7,379 bases of DNA from Rubrivivax sp. (GTDB lineage Bacteria; Pseudomonadota; Gammaproteobacteria; Burkholderiales; Burkholderiaceae_C). The DNA lies in NCBI GenBank assembly GCA_027484885.1, contig JAIXSD010000647.1, positions 1-7,379 on the forward strand, written 5' to 3'. The position numbers were made by a program, and so were the translations under genes. This document shows positions 1-5,933 of the stretch, one piece after another (the stretch's first letter is position 1; each line of letters begins with the position of its first letter). The notes under the pieces are model-generated. The model was not told the origin of the DNA and searched no databases. It worked only from the letters and a program-made list of their open reading frames with translations.

Positions 1-411
1 GCGCTCGCCGCCGGCATCGACCTCGGCTTCGAGGCGGCCGAGTCCTGCAGCCGCTGCCCGGTGCGCGGTTTCGAGTCGCTCTTGCGCGAGGCCCTGTTCA
101 ATCTGATCGACAACGCCATCCGCTATGCCGGCCGCGGCGCCAGCGTCACCGTGCGGGTGGAGCTCAGCGACGGCCAGGCCATCGTCGAGGTGGAAGACAA
201 CGGCCCCGGCCTGCCCGAGAGCGAATGCGAGCATGTGTTCGAACGCTTTGTGCGCGCCACACACGACGGCACCGGCTGCGGCCTGGGCCTGGCCATCGTG
301 CGCGAAATCGTCGAGCGCCATGCCGGCCGCGTGTGCTTGCGGCCGGTGCAGGCGCAAGCCCCCTTCGGCGCCCTGGTGCGCGTCACCCTGCCAGCGGCGA
401 TTCAGGGATAG
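1..411 (+). CDS. Sensor histidine kinase, C-terminal ATPase domain (partial, 5' end outside window)
   Basis: This is the last 136 codons of a membrane sensor kinase; the reading frame is open from base 1 and stops with TAG at 409-411. What is visible is a complete HATPase_c domain, which binds ATP and phosphorylates the conserved histidine of the dimerisation domain (not in the window). The N-box is EALFNLIDNAIRYA (residues 30-43 of the fragment), the G1 box is EDNGPGLP (65-72), the F-box region is VFERFVRA (79-86) and the glycine-rich G2 box is GTGCGLGLAIVREIV (90-104). These boxes and the IDLGFE stretch before the N-box resemble the EnvZ/QseC/TctE class of kinases that work with OmpR-type regulators. 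The sensor domain and partner regulator would lie left of the window. The next gene on the same strand encodes a sugar-binding protein, which suggests a sugar-related signal; that is inference. A TctE-like tricarboxylate sensor is an alternative. Confidence 0.93.
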   Translation, partial: ALAAGIDLGFEAAESCSRCPVRGFESLLREALFNLIDNAIRYAGRGASVTVRVELSDGQAIVEVEDNGPGLPESECEHVFERFVRATHDGTGCGLGLAIVREIVERHAGRVCLRPVQAQAPFGALVRVTLPAAIQG

Positions 412-444
412 CCCGCTGACGCAGCGCCCGGTTTGCAGGCAAGC

Positions 445-462
445 TGTTAATGTGATGTTAAT
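445..462 (+). promoter_or_regulatory. Direct-repeat operator candidate (TGTTAAT-N4-TGTTAAT)
   Basis: TGTTAAT occurs at 445-451 and again at 456-462, an exact repeat with an 11-bp period (equally GTTAAT-N5-GTTAAT). Response regulators of the OmpR/PhoB family bind such tandem half-sites one helical turn apart; PmrA/QseB boxes (TTAA-N7-TTAA) and pho boxes (7 bp plus 4-bp spacer) have the same geometry. It lies between the kinase stop and the binding-protein gene, in the only clearly AT-rich patch I see. By eye I find no other TTAA in the window. The regulator that binds is unknown: the unseen partner of the upstream kinase, or the one at 3868-4524. Confidence 0.5.
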
Positions 463-470
463 AATAATGA
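458..470 (+). promoter_or_regulatory. Possible -10 region for the sugar-binding protein gene
   Basis: The run TTAATAATAATGA holds several TATAAT-like hexamers (for example TAATAA at 462-467). A hexamer 17 bp upstream of that would be GCAAGC, which does not resemble TTGACA, so a sigma-70 promoter here would be weak without an activator. Transcription from about 474-476 would leave a leader of roughly 57 bases before the ATG at 532. This is pattern reading only. Confidence 0.3.
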
Positions 471-531
471 ATGGAGACCGGGGCTTGTGGGCGCCATGTC
501 GCAGCACCCTCCCGCCGATGGGAACCCGCCG

Positions 532-1815
532 ATGAGACCGACACCCGCCCGCGTGCGCGGCCTGAGGGCCAGGCAAGGGCTGCTGCGCAGCCTGCTGCTG
601 TCCATGGCGGCGGCCTGGCCCTGCGCCCAGGCCGGTGACATCGAGGTGCTGCACTGGTGGACCAGCGGCGGCGAGGCGCGGGCGGCCCAGGCGCTCAAGG
701 CCAGCATGCAGGCCAAGGGCCACAGCTGGAAGGACTTTGCCGTCGCCGGCAGCGGCGGCGACTCGGCCATCACCGTGTTGCGCTCGCGCGTGGTGTCGGG
801 CAATGCGCCGGCCGCCGCCCAGATCAAGGGCCCCTCGCTGCAGGCGTGGGCCCGCGAAGGTGTGCTGACCAGCATCAACGAAGTGGCTCGGGCCGAGCGC
901 TGGGACGAACTGCTGCCCCAGGTTGTCAGCGATCAAATGAAATACCGCGGCGACTACATCGCCGTGCCGGTCAATGTGCACCGCGTCAACTGGCTTTGGG
1001 TCAACCCCGCCGTGTTCGCCCGCGCCGGCGCCAAGGTGCCCAGCAGCTGGGACGAGTTCTTTGCCGCCGCCGAAACCCTGAAGAAGGCCGGCGTGATTGC
1101 CCTGGCCCATGGCGGCCAGAGCTGGCAAGACCTGAGCCTGCTGGAGACCGTGGCCCTGGGCGTGGGCGGCGCCGATTTCTACCGCCAGGCCTTTGTGCTG
1201 CGCGAGGCCGGCGCACTCAACAGCCCGACCATGGACAAGGTGCTCAGCACCTACAAGCGCATCAAGCCCTACACCGACCGCAACGCCCCAGGGCGCGATT
1301 GGAACCTGGCCACGGCCATGGTCATCAAGGGCGCGGCCGCCATGCAGCTGATGGGCGACTGGGCCAAGGGCGAGTTCCTGGCCGCCGGCAGCCAGCCGGG
1401 CAAGGGCTTCCTCTGCACCCCGGCACCCGGCACGGCCAAGAGCTTCATCTACGTGGTGGACTCGTTCGCCATGTTCAAGCTCAAGAATCCGGCCAACAGC
1501 GCGGCGCAAAAAGACCTGGCCAGCGCCGTCATGTCGCCCGAGTTCCAGGAGGCCTTCAACCTCAGCAAGGGCAGCATCCCGGTGCGCTTGGGCATGAAGA
1601 TGGACCGCTTCGACGACTGCGCCAAGGCCTCGGCCCAGGAGTTCAGCACCGCGGCCAAGCAAGCCTCGCTGCTGCCCTCCATCGCCAACGGCATGGCCGC
1701 GCCCTCGGCCATCGAATGGGCACTGAAGGACGCGGTCAGCCAGTTCTGGAACAGCGACAGGATGAGCACGGCCGAGGCGATGAAGCGCATGGTGGAAGCG
1801 ACCCGGGCCCGGTGA
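532..1815 (+). CDS. Periplasmic sugar (glucose/mannose-type) ABC substrate-binding protein, GtsA-like
   Basis: This is a 427-residue extracellular solute-binding protein of family 1. The chosen ATG has GGGAA seven bases upstream and gives a normal signal peptide: basic residues 7-19, hydrophobic LLRSLLLSMAAAW (17-29), cleavage after CAQA (34). An in-frame GTG at 487 with GGAGA nine bases upstream and an ATG at 496 are possible earlier starts, but they add a hydrophilic stretch before the signal peptide. The mature protein closely follows the Pseudomonas glucose-binding protein GtsA as I remember it: EVLHWWTSGGEA (38-49), AQIKGP (96-101), AVPVNVHRVNWLW (144-156), ALAHGGQSWQD (190-200), MQLMGDWAKGE (271-281) and KGSIPVR (346-352). 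Cys295 and Cys363 match two cysteines of that family and may form a disulfide. The role would be capture of glucose or a related sugar for an importer. Unlike the gts operon, no permease or ATPase gene follows; the next gene is on the opposite strand. The exact sugar is inferred. Confidence 0.92.
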   Translation: MRPTPARVRGLRARQGLLRSLLLSMAAAWPCAQAGDIEVLHWWTSGGEARAAQALKASMQAKGHSWKDFAVAGSGGDSAITVLRSRVVSGNAPAAAQIKGPSLQAWAREGVLTSINEVARAERWDELLPQVVSDQMKYRGDYIAVPVNVHRVNWLWVNPAVFARAGAKVPSSWDEFFAAAETLKKAGVIALAHGGQSWQDLSLLETVALGVGGADFYRQAFVLREAGALNSPTMDKVLSTYKRIKPYTDRNAPGRDWNLATAMVIKGAAAMQLMGDWAKGEFLAAGSQPGKGFLCTPAPGTAKSFIYVVDSFAMFKLKNPANSAAQKDLASAVMSPEFQEAFNLSKGSIPVRLGMKMDRFDDCAKASAQEFSTAAKQASLLPSIANGMAAPSAIEWALKDAVSQFWNSDRMSTAEAMKRMVEATRAR

Positions 1816-1854
1816 GCCAGGCGCCGAGCCGGATCGCGCAGACGGCAGCTGCGT

Positions 1855-2328
1855 TCAGGGCGGCGGATCAGAGGCTGGTGGCGATGCCGAGGCCGGTGGA
1901 GCCGCCGAGGCCGGAGGTTCAGGCCAGGCGATCCGTCTGATTTGCCCGCCGCCGCCCACGGTGCCCGAGACCGAACCCTCATGCCGCGCCAGCGCCCGGC
2001 AGGCGTTTCGGTCAGCGGGAGGCACCCGCTCGCAGCGGCGCAGCGCATTGGCCTGCAGGGCGGCCGGCGATTCCCCGTTGTCCAGCTCGCCCCGACGCGC
2101 CGCCGCCCGAGCCGCCAGCCATTCCTTCAGGCAGGCGCCGGGTTCTTGAACGCTGGCGCCTGCCAAGCAGGCGGCGCGGGCCTGTTGCAGGGCCTGGGTC
2201 TCGAGGGCCGACATCGGTGTCGCTTGGGGCGGTGCCGCAACGCCGACCTGGCTGCTGCAGCAGAGCAAGGGCAGCAGCAACCACTGCAACGAGGCCTTCG
2301 ACAACATCTTCAACAAGAGAGTAGGCAT
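1855..2328 (-). CDS. Small secreted protein of unknown function with four mature cysteines and a Pro/Ala-rich tail
   Basis: A predicted 157-residue exported protein. The start is set by AGGAG on the - strand (complement of 2336-2340), seven bases before the ATG at 2328; a second ATG at 2334 sits too close to that site. Residues 1-31 form a signal peptide (basic Lys7/Lys11, hydrophobic LQWLLLPLL, likely cleavage near VGVAA). No convincing lipobox precedes the CC pair at 23-24. The mature part is alpha-helix-prone and Ala/Arg-rich with cysteines at 54, 66, 99 and 110, spaced as two pairs, which suits two disulfides in the periplasm. A motif RRCERVPPADRNACRAL (97-113), followed by GSVSGTVGGGG (118-128), resembles small uncharacterised proteins I associate with Burkholderiales. 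The C-terminus (about 137-157) is a PPAS-type low-complexity tail. It reads in the same direction as the kinase gene upstream (139-base gap) and converges on the sugar-binding gene. No function can be assigned. Confidence 0.72.
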   Translation of the reverse strand: MPTLLLKMLSKASLQWLLLPLLCCSSQVGVAAPPQATPMSALETQALQQARAACLAGASVQEPGACLKEWLAARAAARRGELDNGESPAALQANALRRCERVPPADRNACRALARHEGSVSGTVGGGGQIRRIAWPEPPASAAPPASASPPASDPPP

Positions 2329-2347
2329 GCGCATGCTCCTGCAGCGA

Positions 2348-2364
2348 GCGGCCGGCTTGGCCGC
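2348..2364. repeat. Perfect GC hairpin upstream of the small secreted protein gene
   Basis: GCGGCC (2348-2353) and GGCCGC (2359-2364) can pair fully around a 5-base loop. On the - strand it sits 20-36 bases before the ATG at 2328 and just upstream of its ribosome-binding site. There is no T-run after it, so a classical terminator for the kinase gene is unlikely. GC-rich DNA yields such palindromes easily. Confidence 0.35.
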
Positions 2365-2422
2365 GGGCCTACAGTGCGGCGCGCGCAAACCGCCGTCTGT
2401 GGGCCAGCCCACTCAAGCGCCC

Positions 2423-2458
2423 GGTGACTGTTGAGGTGCCTGCTGGGGTGCCTGCTGA
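2423..2458. repeat. Three imperfect 12-bp tandem repeats
   Basis: Units are GGTGACTGTTGA (2423-2434), GGTGCCTGCTGG (2435-2446) and GGTGCCTGCTGA (2447-2458). The last two differ at one base; the first differs from the third at two. They lie nine bases beyond the stop of the - strand kinase gene, between it and the small secreted protein gene. On the - strand, in a frame other than the kinase frame, they read QQAP-QQAP-QQSP and end GA-stop. Confidence 0.8.
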
Positions 2459-2467
2459 CTTGAACGC

Positions 2468-3871
2468 TCAGCGTCTGAGAGAGCCCGGCTCTGCTTGTGA
2501 CGAGTCCGCCAAAGGCAGGCTCAGCCGCACAGCAAAGCCAGGCCTGCCTGAATCCTCACCCGCGGCTGGATCGTCAAGACTCAAGTGCCCTCCATGGGCT
2601 TGCGCCACCAGATGCGCCAGGCGCAAGCCCAGGCCCACCGCGCTGTCGTCACCCGGCCGCTCGAGGCTGGCCTGCAGCTCGGCCCGGCGCTCGGCGCTGA
2701 CGCCGGGGCCATCGTCGCGCAAGCAGATGCTGGCCGCGCCGTCTCGCGCCTCCAGGCTCAGTGTGGCTTGGTGTGCGCCGTGGCGCAGCGAGTTGTCGAG
2801 CAGATTGGCCAGTGCGGCGCTGAGCAGATTCGGATCAGCACGCACCCAACCCCTGCGCTCGTGGCCGGCGGCCTGCACCGCATCGGTCGACAGGCCCTCG
2901 ACCTTCAGCTCCAACTGATCCAACGGCAGACGCAAGGCCAGATCGGCGAGCTCGGCCCGGCTCAGGTCCTGCAAATCCAGCTCCAGCCCGCTGCGAAACA
3001 TCAGCAGCAGAGAAGAGACCACGCGCTTGAGCCGCTCGACGGCGGCGCGTGCACGCAGGATGCGAGGCTGCGCGCCCTCACCCACCTCGCGCTGGGCCAG
3101 GGCCAGCTGGGCATCCATGCCGGCCAAGGGCGTGCGCAAGGCGTGGGCGGCATGGGCGGCAAACGCCTGCTCATGTCGCACCCGCAGGGCCAGCCGTTCG
3201 CCGAGCTCATGGATGGCGCTGCGCACCGGCAGCAGCTCGGCCCGGGTGGCGGGCGGCAGGGCTGTCTCTGCGCGCATGGGGTCGTAGCCCTGGATCTGTC
3301 CCCCCAGGGCGGCCAGGGGCTGCAAGGTGGCCCGCAGCCGCCGGCTCAGGAGCAAGGCCCAGAAGGCGCTGATGCCCAAGGCCGCCGCCAGCAGCGCCGC
3401 GATGGCACCGTAGCGCGACTCCAGGCGCTCGGCCCGGGTCTGAGCCACCAGCAAGGTGGCGCGGCCATCCGGCAGAGGCAAGGCGTACAGGCGCCAGCCG
3501 CCGGGTGCATTGGCCAGGCCTCGCCGCGCTGGCGCCAGCAAGGCCACCGGCGGCGCCGAATGGGACCGAAGCAGCAAGCGGCCTGTGTGCGTGTCCAGCA
3601 GCTGCCAGACCAAGTGTTCCTTGTGAGGCGGCGCAGGCAAGACCTGACCCTGCAGCTCGTCCTGCCCTTCTTCTTCCAAGGCGGATGCGCGTTGCGCCAG
3701 CACCCCGAAGATCAGCTCGGCCGACTCGCGCAAGGCCTCATCCATCAGCTCCTCGGCCTCGTGGCGCAGCACCAGCACCACGCTCAGCAGCACGGTCAGC
3801 AGCCAGGCGGCGCTGATCAGCCAGAGGCTGCGCGAGAGCTCGGCGCGCAAACTCGGCAGCCTGCGGCTCAT
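2468..3871 (-). CDS. Sensor histidine kinase, QseC/PmrB-like class
   Basis: A 467-residue inner-membrane kinase. The ATG at 3871 overlaps the stop of the response regulator by ATGA, so the two are translationally coupled; an open frame running further upstream to 4345 is a shadow of the regulator gene. Order of parts: TM1 about 16-36; a periplasmic sensor region 37-153 rich in Glu and Leu; TM2 about 154-176; a HAMP-like linker 177-232; the dimerisation/phosphoacceptor helix with HALRTP at 243-248; N-box ALANLLDNSLRHG (353-365); G1 DDGPGV (386-391); G2 VGLGLRLAHLVAQAHGG (412-428). His243 is the predicted phosphorylation site and Thr247 is in place for phosphatase activity. The usual Glu/Asp immediately after the histidine is Ala244 (GCC at 3142-3140). 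The last about 15 residues are a polar tail. It should phosphorylate the neighbouring regulator; the signal is unknown. The HATPase motifs look intact, so I expect an active protein, possibly with altered kinase/phosphatase balance. Confidence 0.94.
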   Translation of the reverse strand: MSRRLPSLRAELSRSLWLISAAWLLTVLLSVVLVLRHEAEELMDEALRESAELIFGVLAQRASALEEEGQDELQGQVLPAPPHKEHLVWQLLDTHTGRLLLRSHSAPPVALLAPARRGLANAPGGWRLYALPLPDGRATLLVAQTRAERLESRYGAIAALLAAALGISAFWALLLSRRLRATLQPLAALGGQIQGYDPMRAETALPPATRAELLPVRSAIHELGERLALRVRHEQAFAAHAAHALRTPLAGMDAQLALAQREVGEGAQPRILRARAAVERLKRVVSSLLLMFRSGLELDLQDLSRAELADLALRLPLDQLELKVEGLSTDAVQAAGHERRGWVRADPNLLSAALANLLDNSLRHGAHQATLSLEARDGAASICLRDDGPGVSAERRAELQASLERPGDDSAVGLGLRLAHLVAQAHGGHLSLDDPAAGEDSGRPGFAVRLSLPLADSSQAEPGSLRR

Positions 3872-4524
3872 GCGCTGACCCGGTAGCCGAGACCGCGCAC
3901 CGTCTCGATCAAGCTGCGCCCCAGCTTGCGCCGCAAATTGAAGACATGGACCTCCAGCACATTGCTGGCCGCCTCGCCCTCGAAGCCCTGGGTCAAGGCC
4001 TCCAGATCGGATTTCGACACCACCCGGCCCGCGCGGGCCACCAAGGCTTCCAGCAGCGTCCACTCGCGCGCCGTCAGATCCACGCGCTGGCTGTGCCAGT
4101 AGACGCATTTGGCCGCCAGATCCATCTCCACCTCCTCGTTCAAGCGCCGGCGCTGGGCGCCCTGGGACAGGGTCCGGCGCTGCAAGGCGCGGATGCGTGC
4201 CGCCAGTTCCTCCGGCTGGAACGGCTTGACCAAATAGTCGTCGGCGCCGCTGTCGAGACCCTGGATCCGGTCGCTCAAGCGGTCTTTGGCAGTGAGCACG
4301 ACGATGGGCAGGCCCAGGCCCCGCGTGCGCAGCTGGCGGATCCAATCCACGCCCGAGCCATCGGGCAGCTGCCAGTCCACCAGCAGCAAGTCATAGGGTT
4401 CGCTGAGCACCAGCTGCGCGTCGCGCAGGCATTGGAACCAGTCCACCACATGGCCCTCCAGGCGCAGGAACTCGCTCAAGCCCTCGCCCAGGGTGTCGTC
4501 ATCTTCCAGCAGCATCAGACGCAT
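3868..4524 (-). CDS. OmpR/PhoB-family response regulator (QseB/PmrA-like)
   Basis: A 218-residue two-domain transcription regulator. The start at 4524 has a near-perfect Shine-Dalgarno AAGGAGGT (complement of 4532-4539) seven bases upstream; an in-frame ATG at 4557 would add 11 residues without such a site. The receiver domain (1-115) begins MRLMLLEDDD and carries acidic Glu7/Asp8/Asp9, phospho-acceptor Asp50 in LLLVDWQLPDGSG, Thr78 in VVLTAKD and Lys100 in YLVKPF. The winged-helix DNA-binding domain (about 125-218) contains LTAREWTLLEALVARAGRVV, the recognition region VLEVHVFNLRRKLG and the closing IETVRGLGYRV. Phosphorylation by the kinase at 2468-3871 should promote dimerisation and binding to direct-repeat sites. 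It lies 60 bases after the ABC ATPase gene on the same strand, so it may be co-transcribed with the transporter and may control it; that is inference. Its length and motifs are normal for the family. Confidence 0.95.
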   Translation of the reverse strand: MRLMLLEDDDTLGEGLSEFLRLEGHVVDWFQCLRDAQLVLSEPYDLLLVDWQLPDGSGVDWIRQLRTRGLGLPIVVLTAKDRLSDRIQGLDSGADDYLVKPFQPEELAARIRALQRRTLSQGAQRRRLNEEVEMDLAAKCVYWHSQRVDLTAREWTLLEALVARAGRVVSKSDLEALTQGFEGEAASNVLEVHVFNLRRKLGRSLIETVRGLGYRVSA

Positions 4525-4531
4525 GCGGCCT

Positions 4532-4539
4532 ACCTCCTT
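4532..4539 (-). promoter_or_regulatory. Strong ribosome-binding site of the response regulator
   Basis: On the - strand AAGGAGGT lies seven bases before the ATG at 4524. It is the strongest Shine-Dalgarno match I see in the window. It fixes the start and suggests the regulator initiates independently of the upstream ATPase gene. Confidence 0.85.
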
Positions 4540-4550
4540 GTGCAACGGTA

Positions 4551-4572
4551 GCACCATGCGGCGTGACGGTGC
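4551..4572. repeat. Inverted repeat between the ATPase and regulator genes
   Basis: GCACC (4551-4555) and GGTGC (4568-4572) can pair around a 12-base loop, extendable by one G-U pair on the - strand transcript. It occupies the 60-base gap between the ATPase stop (4585) and the regulator start (4524). No T-run follows, so I do not call it a terminator. It might be an RNA-processing or attenuation hairpin, or chance. Confidence 0.25.
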
Positions 4573-4584
4573 TTCAGGCCAGCT

Positions 4585-5904
4585 TCAGCTTTCCCCGGCT
4601 TCCGGCAGGTGGATCATGCCGGTGTGGAAGTTGTACTCGAACACCTCGCCGTAACGCGCCCACTCCACGGCCACCTTGAGCACGCGCTCGGCCTCGTGGG
4701 CCTCCATGCTCTCGCGCAGCAGCTTCAGGAACGGCTCCTGGCGCAGCTGACCCTGAGGCTCCTGCTCGAGGCTGTGACGGATGAAGGCAGCAATGGGCAC
4801 ATGGGCCAGCAGCTGCTGGCCAAAGATCTCGCGCCGGAACTCATGGTCGCCGTCGACATAGTTCTGGCCCAGGGGCGTGATCAAGAGGTCGCCTCGCTCC
4901 AGCTGCGCCAGGCCCAGGCGGTTCAGGGCGTCGGCCAGGGGCAGCAAAGCCTCGTCGACCAGCTCGCTCTCCTCGGCCAGCTGCGGCAGGTCGGCTCGGC
5001 CGGAGAAGCGCTCGTCGGCCAGCAGCTCGAGCAGGCTTTCCATATGGCCGACATCGGCGGCCGGCAGGCGGTCAGACAGATGGGGGCGCAGGGGCTCAGC
5101 GCTGCCGCTGGGCTTGGCGCCGGCCGTCATCAGTCCGTAGACCTCGTCGATCAGCAGGCGCACCTCGGGGCTGTCCGGGTGGCGCGGGCGCGGCAGGCTG
5201 ATCGGCAGCTCGGCGCGCACCCGGCCCGGATTGCTGGAAAAAATCAGCACCCGGTCGGCCATCATCACGGCCTCTTCGATATTGTGGGAGACCACCAGCA
5301 TGGCTTGGGTGGGCATCTGGCCCCCTTGCCAGAGCTCCAGGATCTCGTTGCGCAAGCGCTCGCCGGTCAGCACATCCAGGGCCGAGAAGGCCTCGTCCAT
5401 CAGCAAAACCGCCGGCTCGGTGACCAGGGCGCGGGCCAGACCCACCCGCTGGCGCATGCCGCCCGAGAGCTCGCGCGGCAAGGCGCCTTCGAAACCGGCC
5501 AGGCCGATCAGGGCAATCGCGGCTTCGGCGCGGCGTGCGCGCTCATCTGCGGCCACGCCGCGCGCCTCCAGGCCTAACTCGACATTCTGCTGCACCGTCA
5601 ACCAGGGAAACAGCGCAAAGGACTGGAACACCATGGCGATGCCCTGGGCCGGGCCGAACAGAGGCAGACCGCGGTAATTCACCTCGCCCGCATCGGCCGG
5701 GATCAGGCCGGCCATGATGCGCAGCAGGGTCGACTTGCCCGAGCCCGACTGGCCCAGCAAAGCAACGATCTCGCCCTGCTCCAGGCGAAAGTCCACCCGG
5801 TCCAGCACCGTGCGTGCGCTGCCGTCGGCCGATTGAAAATGCTTGGCCACCTGCTTCAGTTCGATCAATGGGTTCATGGCCGGGCCTGGTTCACGCGAAG
5901 TCAT
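4585..5904 (-). CDS. ABC transporter ATP-binding protein, nitrate/sulfonate/taurine type, with C-terminal AAA-associated domain
   Basis: A 439-residue ATPase that powers the permease encoded just upstream. The nucleotide-binding domain (about 13-245) has Walker A GQSGSGKST (51-59), Q-loop VFQSFALFPW (92-101), signature LSGGMRQR (146-153), Walker B VLLMDE (166-171), D-loop SALD (174-177) and switch His207 in SHN. This layout matches the NrtD/SsuB/TauB group. Residues about 280-430 are an extra domain resembling the AAA-associated C-terminal domain (PF09821) found on ATPases that partner duplicated permeases; its role is not established. Neither ATG has a good Shine-Dalgarno. The ATG at 5904 overlaps a 10-codon mini-ORF by ATGA and is kept here; an in-frame ATG at 5877 would give 430 residues, beginning MNPLIEL, closer to where the family homology begins. 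The substrate is not evident; imported anions such as nitrate, sulfonate or bicarbonate are typical of the superfamily. Confidence 0.95.
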   Translation of the reverse strand: MTSREPGPAMNPLIELKQVAKHFQSADGSARTVLDRVDFRLEQGEIVALLGQSGSGKSTLLRIMAGLIPADAGEVNYRGLPLFGPAQGIAMVFQSFALFPWLTVQQNVELGLEARGVAADERARRAEAAIALIGLAGFEGALPRELSGGMRQRVGLARALVTEPAVLLMDEAFSALDVLTGERLRNEILELWQGGQMPTQAMLVVSHNIEEAVMMADRVLIFSSNPGRVRAELPISLPRPRHPDSPEVRLLIDEVYGLMTAGAKPSGSAEPLRPHLSDRLPAADVGHMESLLELLADERFSGRADLPQLAEESELVDEALLPLADALNRLGLAQLERGDLLITPLGQNYVDGDHEFRREIFGQQLLAHVPIAAFIRHSLEQEPQGQLRQEPFLKLLRESMEAHEAERVLKVAVEWARYGEVFEYNFHTGMIHLPEAGES

Positions 5905-5933
5905 GGTGTCGGTTCAAATTGGGTTGGGGTCAT
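5901..5933 (-). other. 10-codon mini-ORF bridging permease stop and ATPase start
   Basis: On the - strand the permease TGA (5936-5934) is followed at once by ATG (5933-5931), opening MTPTQFEPTP. Its TGA (5903-5901) overlaps the ATG of the ATPase gene (5904-5902) as ATGA. The ATPase start lacks a Shine-Dalgarno, so reinitiation through this mini-ORF would explain how it is translated. The peptide is too short to judge by composition and may be accidental. Confidence 0.3.

Noticed and set aside
487..531. GTG at 487 and ATG at 496 as the start of the sugar-binding protein
   Set aside because: They would put 12-15 extra hydrophilic residues before the signal peptide and leave almost no leader after the AT-rich promoter-like stretch; the ATG at 532 has GGGAA at good spacing. 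Not excluded.
1837..1853. CGCAG-N7-CTGCG inverted repeat in the convergent gap, as a possible terminator
   Set aside because: Only a 5-bp stem and no T-run on either strand; too weak to call although the position is where a shared terminator would be expected.
1858..1922. Repetitive sequence at the 3' end of the small secreted protein gene, considered as a separate DNA repeat
   Set aside because: Explained by the PPAS low-complexity coding tail; no exact unit beyond the codon pattern.
657..1940. 427-codon open frame overlapping the sugar-binding protein in another frame
   Set aside because: Arg/Gly/Gln-rich shadow; the other frame has a signal peptide and clear family motifs.
1942..2427. 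161-codon + strand open frame opposite the small secreted protein
   Set aside because: Arg/Gln/His-rich, no ribosome-binding site; the - strand frame has a Shine-Dalgarno, signal peptide and paired cysteines.
2585..3886. 433-codon open frame on the + strand opposite the sensor kinase
   Set aside because: Antisense shadow of a GC-rich gene: Gln/Gly/Arg-rich composition, no domain or ribosome-binding site, while the - strand frame encodes a complete histidine kinase.
3872..4345. Upstream extension of the kinase frame by 158 codons
   Set aside because: It lies inside the response regulator gene and has shadow composition; the ATGA overlap at 3868-3871 gives a normal kinase start and length.
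4609..5577. 322-codon open frame on the + strand opposite the ABC ATPase
   Set aside because: His/Gln/Leu-rich antisense shadow of a gene with all ABC motifs; no start signal.
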